A stretch of DNA of 64,000 bases from Polynucleobacter sp. 71A-WALBACH (GTDB lineage: Bacteria > Pseudomonadota > Gammaproteobacteria > Burkholderiales > Burkholderiaceae): positions 1,034,449 through 1,098,448 of the forward strand of contig NZ_JACVOP010000001.1 of NCBI RefSeq assembly GCF_018882365.1, given 5' to 3'. Under the pieces are notes generated by a model. The model was given only the letters and a program-made list of their open reading frames with translations, did not search any database and was not told where the DNA came from. This document shows positions 47,067 through 53,827 of the stretch, in pieces. The stretch's first letter is position 1, and each line of letters starts with the position of its first letter. Both the position numbers and the translations under genes were made by a program.

Positions 47067-49361
47067 ATGAAGCCAGAAATTTCCCTATCCGCTCCCCTTT
47101 CGTCAAGTCATTGGGCTAGCGCTTTAGAAGCCCCCCAATCACCAGTGAAAGACCTTAACTCAATACTGGCATGGGTTGAGCTGGATCTTGATGGAGATAT
47201 GCGCTTTGAAAAAAGCCTGCTTTGCTTGATCCCGACAGGGCTTTTTTGGACCGATGGCACCCACACAGAATTTTGGCCTGTTAGCTCTGGAGCGCATCTT
47301 TTGCATGGAGATCATGCTGGGGTAGGCCATCTTAAATTGGAGTCTGAGACCAGTCTGCTGCGGCTTTGGTATTTCACCTTGGCTGTCAATCCCCAGGTGT
47401 TACGCCTACAGAGTAGCTTTAAGCAGCTAATACGCGGTGATCAGGCGAGTAAACAGCCTGAGGCTTCTGAATACGATAAGCAGGTTTGTCCAGTTTGTTT
47501 GAGTCCCAAGCCCGCCAATTCAGATGCTTGCCCAACTTGTGATCCTGAGGAGGATGCCCCTCCATCTACCTGGACCTTATTTAAGTTGTGGCGTTTTGCA
47601 CGTCCTTATAAAAAAGAGCTTTTATTGGGCTTTGTCCTGACTTTGCTCTCAACGGGCGCCACCCTGATCCCGCCATATTTGACGATGCCTCTAATGGATC
47701 ACGTCTTAATTCCGTATGAAAAGGGCAATCCGATCGATTTTCATTTGGCCAGCAAGTATCTGTTCGCCTTATTTGCCGCGGCGATCATCGCTTGGGGTTT
47801 GGGCTGGTGGAAAACCTATCTCCTCGCATTGGTGAGTGAGCGTATCGGCGCTGATTTGCGTAACACGACCTTTGAGCATTTGCTCAAATTGTCATTAGAG
47901 TATTTCGGTGGCAAAAGAACGGGTGACTTGATTGCGCGTATTGGTGCGGAGACTGATCGTATTTGCGTATTCCTATCCCTTTACGCCCTGGACTTTGCGA
48001 CCGACGTCATCATGATTACGATGACAGCAGCAATTTTGGTGTCGATTGATCCGTTGCTTGCATTGGTAACTTTGGCACCACTGCCATTTATTGTGTGGAT
48101 GATTCATGTAGTGCGAGACAAACTTCGTTTTGGGTTTGAGAAGATTGATCGCGTGTGGTCTGAAGTAACTAATATCTTGGCGGATACGATTCCAGGTATT
48201 CGAGTGGTGAAAGCATTTGCTCAAGAAGATCGTGAGCTCAAGCGTTTTGTTGACTCTAATCTACACAATTTACAAATCAATGATCGCGTTAATCGCGTCT
48301 GGGGTTTGTTCTCCCCAACCGTCACGCTCCTTACCGAAACTGGCCTCTTAGTAGTGTGGGGTTTTGGTATTTGGCAGGTAGCCCATCAAAAGGTCACCGT
48401 TGGTGTATTGATTGCATTCCTTGCCTATATTGGGCGCTTCTATATTCGACTGGATTCAATGAGTCGGATCGTGTCACATACCCAGAAAGCGGCTGCTGGA
48501 GCTAAGCGTATTTTTGATATCTTGGATCATGTCTCCAGCGTTCCTGAGCCAATTAATCCAGCGCCCTTAGGCGAGGTCAAAGGCCGCATCTCCTTGCGTG
48601 GCGTGGGTTTCCGCTACGGTAACCGCGCCGTCTCTAAAGGTATTGATCTGGATATTGCCCCTGGAGAAATGATCGGTTTAGTTGGTCATAGCGGCTCGGG
48701 TAAGAGTACTCTAGTGAACTTGATTTGTCGCTTCTATGATGTGAGCGCTGGTTCCATCGCTTTAGATGGGCGCGATATTCGTAGTATCGGAATCGCGGAC
48801 TATCGCAAGCGAATTGGTTTAGTGCTGCAAGAGCCATTTTTATTCTTTGGCACGATCGCAGAAAATATTGCATACGGAAAACCAGAGGCCACTCGCGAAG
48901 AAATTATTGAAGCGGCGCGTGCTGCGCATGCGCATGAATTTATTCTGCGCTTACCTTTGGGTTACGACTCATTAGTAGGTGAGCGCGGTCAATCTCTTTC
49001 GGGCGGTGAACGTCAACGTATCTCTATTGCACGCGCTCTCTTGATTAATCCAAGCATTCTGATTTTGGATGAGGCTACTTCTTCAGTCGACACTACAACT
49101 GAAAAAGAAATTCAGCGCGCTTTAGATAATCTAGTGAAAGGCCGCACGACGATCGCGATTGCCCACCGTCTGTCCACCTTAAGAAAAGCAGATCGTTTGG
49201 TTGTGCTTGATAAGGGCGAGATTGTAGAGATTGGTTCGCATGATGAGTTGATGGATGCGCAGGGCGCGTACTATGCCCTTTACCAAGCCCAGCTGCGTCA
49301 CGCCGCAGAGTTGGTTGAGGGTGGCGCCATTGGTGAGAGTATTGAAGAGGGCAAGGTATGA
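47067..49361 (+). CDS. Cyanophycin-locus ABC exporter-like protein with Cys4 cluster
   Basis: The 764-residue protein has three parts. Residues 1-180 form a soluble N-terminal domain ending in a probable zinc ribbon, CPVCLSPKPANSDACPTC (C141, C144, C155, C158). Residues about 185-480 hold a six-helix ABC exporter membrane domain (SLEYFGGKRTGDLIARIGAETDR is in its coupling region). Residues about 500-750 are the ATPase, with GHSGSGKST, the signature SLSGGERQRISIARAL, ILDEATSSVD and the switch AIAHRLSTL. The extra N-terminal domain is not usual for MsbA-type exporters. It is divergent from the cyanophycin genes and overlaps a DUF1854 gene by four bases. Substrate is unknown. Confidence 0.9.
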   Translation: MKPEISLSAPLSSSHWASALEAPQSPVKDLNSILAWVELDLDGDMRFEKSLLCLIPTGLFWTDGTHTEFWPVSSGAHLLHGDHAGVGHLKLESETSLLRLWYFTLAVNPQVLRLQSSFKQLIRGDQASKQPEASEYDKQVCPVCLSPKPANSDACPTCDPEEDAPPSTWTLFKLWRFARPYKKELLLGFVLTLLSTGATLIPPYLTMPLMDHVLIPYEKGNPIDFHLASKYLFALFAAAIIAWGLGWWKTYLLALVSERIGADLRNTTFEHLLKLSLEYFGGKRTGDLIARIGAETDRICVFLSLYALDFATDVIMITMTAAILVSIDPLLALVTLAPLPFIVWMIHVVRDKLRFGFEKIDRVWSEVTNILADTIPGIRVVKAFAQEDRELKRFVDSNLHNLQINDRVNRVWGLFSPTVTLLTETGLLVVWGFGIWQVAHQKVTVGVLIAFLAYIGRFYIRLDSMSRIVSHTQKAAAGAKRIFDILDHVSSVPEPINPAPLGEVKGRISLRGVGFRYGNRAVSKGIDLDIAPGEMIGLVGHSGSGKSTLVNLICRFYDVSAGSIALDGRDIRSIGIADYRKRIGLVLQEPFLFFGTIAENIAYGKPEATREEIIEAARAAHAHEFILRLPLGYDSLVGERGQSLSGGERQRISIARALLINPSILILDEATSSVDTTTEKEIQRALDNLVKGRTTIAIAHRLSTLRKADRLVVLDKGEIVEIGSHDELMDAQGAYYALYQAQLRHAAELVEGGAIGESIEEGKV

Positions 49362-49834
49362 GTCAATATCAAAAACCACATTCTCTAGAGCGCGATTCTC
49401 TCGGTCGCCTTGTCCTGGTGGATGCCAGCGGCAATCGTCACGTTGGCGTCTATCCTGTCAGAGCCTTTCCGATTACGGCGCCGGGCGCTGGGATCTCCCT
49501 CATGGATCAATCCGGTAAAGAGCTCTGTTGGTTTGATGGGGTTGCCTCTATCCCCGAGGCTGAATTAGGACTCATTGAAGAAGAAATGGCTGCCCGTGAG
49601 TTCATGCCGGTAATTGAAAGAATTACTAAGGTATCCACTTTTGCTACCCCGAGTATTTGGGATATTGAAACTGATCGTGGGCCCACCAGAATTCGTCTCA
49701 AGGCCGAGGAGGATATTCGCCGAATTGCTGGAAATACGCTCCTGATTGCGGACTCCAACGGCCTGCAATTTTTAATCAAGGATTCCACTCAGCTTGATAA
49801 GGTCAGCAAGAAGCTTCTAGACCGATTCCGCTAG
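49358..49834 (+). CDS. DUF1854 family protein, partner of the ABC exporter
   Basis: This 158-residue soluble protein matches DUF1854 in layout: LVLVDASGNRHVGVYPVRAFPITAPGAGISLMDQSGKELCW near the N-terminus and, toward the end, DRGPTRIRLKAEEDIRRIAGNTLLIADSNGLQFLI. It has no signal peptide, membrane segment or known catalytic motif. Its ATG overlaps the ABC gene stop by four bases, so the two are probably made in fixed ratio. DUF1854 genes next to such ABC genes and cyanophycin synthetases recur in betaproteobacteria, so a role in cyanophycin turnover or export of its products is plausible but not shown. Confidence 0.88.
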   Translation: MSQYQKPHSLERDSLGRLVLVDASGNRHVGVYPVRAFPITAPGAGISLMDQSGKELCWFDGVASIPEAELGLIEEEMAAREFMPVIERITKVSTFATPSIWDIETDRGPTRIRLKAEEDIRRIAGNTLLIADSNGLQFLIKDSTQLDKVSKKLLDRFR

Positions 49835-49863
49835 AATTTGAGTTCAGAGACACCGCTTGATTT

Positions 49864-49939
49864 GCCGCTTTAGCTCAGTTGGTAGAGCAGTTCATTCGTA
49901 ATGAAAAGGTCGCCAGTTCGATTCCGGCAAGCGGCACCA
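49864..49939 (+). tRNA. tRNA-Thr (anticodon CGU)
   Basis: The 76-base sequence folds as a tRNA: acceptor GCCGCTT/AAGCGGC, D arm GCTC/GAGC, anticodon loop TTCGTAA with CGT at 34-36, T loop TTCGATT, discriminator A and encoded CCA. The G27-A43 mismatch is also in E. coli thrW. The T stem GCCAG/CCGGC has an A-C mismatch at 52-62, unusual for a working tRNA but tolerable. Confidence 0.93.
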
Positions 49940-49947
49940 AACTTGAT

Positions 49948-49985
49948 ATTAGGGTTAATACTAGCTAGCTAGTGTTACCCCTAAT
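49948..49985. repeat. Imperfect inverted repeat after tRNA-Thr
   Basis: ATTAGGGTTAATACTAGCT and AGCTAGTGTTACCCCTAAT are near-perfect reverse complements (three mismatches, mostly G-U compatible) centred on CTAGCTAG. No T run follows, so it may be a processing or termination structure for the tRNA rather than a standard terminator. Confidence 0.65.
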
Positions 49986-50002
49986 CCCCCATTTACCAAT
50001 TA

Positions 50003-50016
50003 TTGATGGCAATCAA
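50003..50016. promoter_or_regulatory. Consensus FNR-type box upstream of tctC
   Basis: TTGAT-GGCA-ATCAA matches the FNR/ANR consensus TTGAT-N4-ATCAA exactly. It lies 91 bases before the tctC ATG and 64 bases after the tRNA-Thr. It suggests control of the Tct transporter by an FNR-type protein, either one coded elsewhere or the Crp/FNR-type regulator of the oxalate cluster. Confidence 0.65.
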
Positions 50017-50106
50017 GTGTTAGTCCCTCAAGTTGCATAAAAATCGCTACATAACAAAGAGAAGCCAAAGTAATATTGGTATTCAAAATTTTTTGGAGGA
50101 GCGTTC

Positions 50107-51111
50107 ATGAAGATGAAGTTAAAAGGGGCATTGATTTCCACCGCATTAGCCCTCGGTGCCGCTGGTATTTCACCTGCTTTCGCCGCTTGGGAACCTACCA
50201 AGCCAGTCGAATTCATTATTCCTGCTGGCCCTGGCGGTGGTGCTGACCAAATGGCACGCATGATCCAAGGCATTATTACTAAAAATAACTTGATGAAGCA
50301 GGCCATCATCCCTGTAAATAAATCTGCTGGTGCTGGTGCTGAAGGCTTCTTAGCAATGAAAGAGGCAAAGGGCGATCCAAATAAGATCGTAATCACGCTC
50401 TCGAATTTATTTACTACTCCTCTGGCTACTGGCGTTCCTTTTAACTGGAAGGACATTACTCCAGTGGCAATGCTAGCCTTAGACCAATTTGTATTATGGG
50501 ATAACGCAGACAAGCCATATAAAACCGCCAAAGAATTTATCGATGCCGCTAAAGCAGCTGGCCCAGGTAAATTTAAGATGGGTGGAACTGGCTCTAAGCA
50601 GGAAGATCAAATTATTACTGTTGCGCTTGAAAAAGCCACTGGCGCTAAATTCACTTATATCCCATTTAAAGGGGGTGGCGACGTAGCTGTTCAGCTCGTT
50701 GGTAATCACATTGATTCTTCTGTGAATAATCCAATTGAGGCAGTTGCCCAATGGCGTGCAAATAAGTTACGCGCATTGTGCGTATTTGATGACACTCGCA
50801 TGCCTTACAAAGAAAAGGTTACCGATACCCAGTCTTGGTATGACATCCCAACTTGTAAAGAAGTAGGCGTTCCCACTGACTACGTCATGTTGCGCGGCAT
50901 TTTCATGGCTCCGGGCGTTACTCAAGAGCAGGTTGATTTTTATGTCGACTTGTTTAAAAAAGTGCGCGCTACACCAGAGTGGAAAAAGTTCATGATTGAT
51001 GGTGCATTCAATCAGACCTTCATGTCTGGAAAAGAATTTAGCAATTGGCTAACTCTGAATGAAGCATTGCATAAGCAGCTGATGACCGAGGCTGGTTTCT
51101 TGGCCAAGTAA
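50107..51111 (+). CDS. tctC: Tripartite tricarboxylate transporter substrate-binding protein (TctC/Bug)
   Basis: The 334-residue protein starts with a signal peptide (MKMKLKGALISTALALG..., cleavage near PAFA-AW at 26) and continues as a Bug-type binding protein, with KPVEFIIPAGPGGGADQMARMIQ near residue 32, LSNLFTTPLATGVP, KMGGTGSKQEDQI and TYIPFKGGGDVAVQLVGNHID. The fold binds a carboxylate ligand in the periplasm and delivers it to TctAB; citrate is one known ligand but the true one is unknown here. GGAGG lies eight bases before the ATG. A strong terminator separates it from tctB, so the binding protein can be made in excess. Confidence 0.92.
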   Translation: MKMKLKGALISTALALGAAGISPAFAAWEPTKPVEFIIPAGPGGGADQMARMIQGIITKNNLMKQAIIPVNKSAGAGAEGFLAMKEAKGDPNKIVITLSNLFTTPLATGVPFNWKDITPVAMLALDQFVLWDNADKPYKTAKEFIDAAKAAGPGKFKMGGTGSKQEDQIITVALEKATGAKFTYIPFKGGGDVAVQLVGNHIDSSVNNPIEAVAQWRANKLRALCVFDDTRMPYKEKVTDTQSWYDIPTCKEVGVPTDYVMLRGIFMAPGVTQEQVDFYVDLFKKVRATPEWKKFMIDGAFNQTFMSGKEFSNWLTLNEALHKQLMTEAGFLAK

Positions 51112-51126
51112 TCGCTGAAGATGAAA

Positions 51127-51157
51127 TAGAGCCTCTGTGAGGAGGCTCTATTTTTTT
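51127..51157 (+). terminator. Intrinsic terminator between tctC and tctB
   Basis: TAGAGCCTC (51127-51135) pairs with GAGGCTCTA (51142-51150), followed by seven T. Being inside an operon, it probably lowers tctBA relative to tctC. Confidence 0.9.
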
Positions 51158-51212
51158 GAACACATCAAAAGCACAGCAGTATTAATTAACCATTTATTAG
51201 TGATCGAAGCAC

Positions 51213-51740
51213 ATGTCTGAACATACAAACAATTCAAATCAAGACTCAGTAATTAGCGTGCGGATGATGGATATCATCACCGCCCTCTTATTTATTGTAG
51301 TTGGCCTAGTGGTAATGATTGGAAGTCTTAAATTAGGCGCCAGCTGGGGCAGCGATGGCCCTGAGGCTGGCTATTTCCCTTTTTACATTAGCCTGATCAT
51401 TTTGCTATCTAGCACCATTACCCTTTATCAAGCGGCGATCGTCAATAAGAAAAAGAAGACAGAGTCATTCGTTGATAAAGAATCCTTCAAGCAAGTGATG
51501 GCGGTATTGTTGCCAGCGATTGTTTTTGTATTGGGTGTTCAGTTAATCGGTATTTACGTATCAGCTGTTATTTACATCGCTATATTTATGGTTTGGTTAG
51601 GTAAGTACCCAGCATGGAAAGCAATTGTTGTATCAGTCGGAGTGAGCGCATCTCTCTACCTGATGTTCGAGTATTGGTTCCAGGTTCCATTGCCACACGG
51701 CTCTTGGATTAACCCGCTCGAATTTATTGGCGTGCAATAA
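51213..51740 (+). CDS. tctB: Tripartite tricarboxylate transporter small permease (TctB)
   Basis: This 175-residue protein has four predicted membrane segments (near residues 15-35, 47-67, 85-105 and about 110-160) and the TctB-type GSLKLGASWGSDGPEAGYFPFYISLI, which places Gly-Pro-Glu-x-Gly-x-Phe-Pro in the first loop. It is the small membrane subunit that works with TctA. It lies 45 bases before tctA. The start ATG has no strong ribosome site, in contrast to tctC and tctA. Confidence 0.92.
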   Translation: MSEHTNNSNQDSVISVRMMDIITALLFIVVGLVVMIGSLKLGASWGSDGPEAGYFPFYISLIILLSSTITLYQAAIVNKKKKTESFVDKESFKQVMAVLLPAIVFVLGVQLIGIYVSAVIYIAIFMVWLGKYPAWKAIVVSVGVSASLYLMFEYWFQVPLPHGSWINPLEFIGVQ

Positions 51741-51785
51741 AAAAAGAATAATTATTAAAAAAGATTAGAAAAGAAGGAGTTCAAG

Positions 51786-53285
51786 TTGGAAGAAATTAGC
51801 GCTCTATTCAGCGGCTTTGCCGTTGCAATGACACCCTTTAACTTGCTATTAATGCTGGTTGGTGTAACTCTCGGTGTGATTATTGGTGTGCTCCCAGGCC
51901 TAGGTGGCGCAAACGGAATTGCGATTCTGTTGCCTCTCACCTTCACAATGCCACCAACTTCCGCAATCATCATGCTGTCCTGTATCTATTGGGGCGCATT
52001 GTTTGGTGGTGCGATTACATCGGTTTTGTTCAATATTCCAGGCGAGCCCTGGTCTGTTGCGACAACCTTTGATGGCTATCCAATGGCTCGCAATGGTAAA
52101 GCTGGCGAAGCATTGACTGCTGCATTTACGTCTTCATTCGTTGGTGCGTTCTTTGCGATCGTGATGATCACTTTCTTAGCTCCATTGGTAGCGAAGTTTG
52201 CCTTGCAATTTGGGCCGCCTGAGTTCTTCTCGGTCTACTTGCTGACTTTCTGTAGCTTTGTGGGTATGAACAAGGGATCTCCATTTAAGACAATTTCCGC
52301 CATGATGCTTGGCTTTGCCTTGGCGACAGTTGGTATGGATACCGTAACAGGTCAATTGCGTCTGACTTTTGGTAATCCAGAATTGATGCGTGGTTTTGAC
52401 TTCTTAATCGCGGTTATTGGTCTGTTTGGTATTGGTGAGATTCTCCTTTCAATGGAAGAGGGCTTGGCTTTCCACGGTGCTGCCGCGAAGATTCGTCGCC
52501 AAGTGGTACTTGAGACTTGGGCAAAATTGCCAAAGTATTGGGCCACTTCTTTGCGCAGTTGCTTGATTGGTTGCTGGATGGGTATCACCCCAGGTGGTGC
52601 TACCCCAGCGTCCTTTATGGCGTACGGTGTTGCTAAGCGCGTCTCCAAGAATGGCGAGAACTTCGGTAAAGGCGAGATGGAGGGTATTGTTGCTCCAGAA
52701 ACCGCGGCTCATGCTGCTGGTACTGCCGCTTTGTTACCAATGTTGTCCTTGGGTATTCCGGGGTCACCAACAGCCGCTGTATTGCTTGGCGGTTTGTTGA
52801 TCTGGGGCTTACAACCAGGACCATTACTTTTCGTTGAGAAGCCAGACTTTGTTTGGGGCTTGATCGCTAGTATGTACTTGGGTAACTTGGCAGGCTTGTT
52901 TGTTGTATTAACTTGCGTTCCATTGTTTGCCTCGATTTTGAGAATTCCATTCTCAATCATCGCTCCAGTAATTATTGTGATTTGTGCGGTGGGTGCATAC
53001 ACCGTTCACAACGCTACGTTTGATGTTTGGTTGATGCTCGGCTTTGGTGTGCTTGGATATATCTTCAAGAAGTTGGACTATCCAATGGCGCCAATGGTCT
53101 TGGCCTTGGTATTGGGTGACCGGGCGGAAGATTCCTTCCGTCAGTCTATGCTGATCTCTCAAGGCAGCGTTGACGTGTTCTTCTCAAACTACCTGGTGGC
53201 TGGCATCACAACACTGGCTTTAGTGCTGCTGTTCTGGCCTTTGGTTGGCAAGGTTATCGGCAAGAAAAAGGCTACTGCAGCGTAA
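51786..53285 (+). CDS. tctA: Tripartite tricarboxylate transporter large permease (TctA)
   Basis: The 499-residue membrane protein has about twelve segments and the TctA pattern: GVIIGVLPGLGGANGIAILLPLTF, YWGALFGGAITSVLFNIPGEP, and the duplicated half with GCWMGITPGGATPASFMAYGVAKR and LSLGIPGSPTAAVLLGGLLIWGLQPGP. It forms the transport path for the TctC ligand, driven by ion gradients. The start is TTG at 51786, with AAGGAG six bases before; it gives the standard N-terminus. A terminator follows at 53321. Confidence 0.95.
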   Translation: MEEISALFSGFAVAMTPFNLLLMLVGVTLGVIIGVLPGLGGANGIAILLPLTFTMPPTSAIIMLSCIYWGALFGGAITSVLFNIPGEPWSVATTFDGYPMARNGKAGEALTAAFTSSFVGAFFAIVMITFLAPLVAKFALQFGPPEFFSVYLLTFCSFVGMNKGSPFKTISAMMLGFALATVGMDTVTGQLRLTFGNPELMRGFDFLIAVIGLFGIGEILLSMEEGLAFHGAAAKIRRQVVLETWAKLPKYWATSLRSCLIGCWMGITPGGATPASFMAYGVAKRVSKNGENFGKGEMEGIVAPETAAHAAGTAALLPMLSLGIPGSPTAAVLLGGLLIWGLQPGPLLFVEKPDFVWGLIASMYLGNLAGLFVVLTCVPLFASILRIPFSIIAPVIIVICAVGAYTVHNATFDVWLMLGFGVLGYIFKKLDYPMAPMVLALVLGDRAEDSFRQSMLISQGSVDVFFSNYLVAGITTLALVLLFWPLVGKVIGKKKATAA

Positions 53286-53320
53286 GCTAAAGAGCTAAAA
53301 ATAAAGATTGAACCAAGGGA

Positions 53321-53342
53321 AGGGGGCGCAAGCCCCTTTTTC
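53321..53342 (+). terminator. Intrinsic terminator after tctA
   Basis: AGGGGGC and GCCCCTT form a GC-rich stem around GCAA, followed by TTTTTCT. It ends the tct transcript before the copper cluster. Confidence 0.88.
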
Positions 53343-53376
53343 TATTCCCGCATCAAGAATCCGATAGAATCTCCTC

Positions 53377-53751
53377 ATGATGAATTTTCGCAAAAATCGC
53401 CTCATTCACTGGATTGCAGCTCTAGCAATCGCAATGAGTGCGCTTGCGCCAGCAGTTTCACAGGCGGTATCGCTAGCGAAACACGGCCAAGGTTTTGCAA
53501 TGGAGATCTGCGCTGCTGATGGCGCTAAAACACAGGTGCATGTGCAAAGCGAAGATCAGTCAGATCGCGTAGAAGCGCTGCCTTGCCCGTATTGCTTGGC
53601 TCATAGCAGTATTACCCCGGCGTTCAATACCAGCCTAAGCTTCCAGGCGCCGCAAACACTTGCTTTTCTGCCACAGCTTTTCTATCAATCACCCAAGCCT
53701 CTGACTGTTTGGGTAACGCCTCCTTCAGCCGCCCCTCCCACACAAGCCTAA
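53377..53751 (+). CDS. DUF2946-like secreted or membrane-anchored small protein
   Basis: The 124-residue protein has a hydrophobic segment at residues 10-30 (IHWIAALAIAMSALAPAVSQA), which is a signal peptide or anchor. The rest carries C45 and a CPYCLAH motif (C70, C73, H76), and a Pro-rich end. This matches the DUF2946 pattern, often found in copper-related loci beside TonB receptors and PCu(A)C proteins. Cys and His here could hold a copper ion, but no enzyme activity is known. It begins a run of five same-strand genes with tight spacing. Confidence 0.8.
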   Translation: MMNFRKNRLIHWIAALAIAMSALAPAVSQAVSLAKHGQGFAMEICAADGAKTQVHVQSEDQSDRVEALPCPYCLAHSSITPAFNTSLSFQAPQTLAFLPQLFYQSPKPLTVWVTPPSAAPPTQA

Positions 53752-53783
53752 ATCTTTTTAGGGCATAGCCTAGCTATGTTTTT

Positions 53784-53827
53784 GGCAACCAAATATTGGG
53801 TTGTCGTCATGTTGTGTGGGGTTGTCA
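53784..53827 (+). promoter_or_regulatory. Possible leader hairpin before the copper-cluster receptor
   Basis: GGCAACC (53784-53790) can pair with either of two GGGTTGTC copies (53798-53805 and 53819-53826). The second copy includes the GGGG that would serve as the ribosome site for the GTG start at 53828. It may alternate between two states; this is weak evidence from sequence alone. Confidence 0.35.

Noticed and set aside
50028..50531. A 167-codon ORF antisense to tctC
   Set aside because: It is a shadow of the signal peptide and N-lobe codons of tctC; composition is typical of reverse-frame artefacts.
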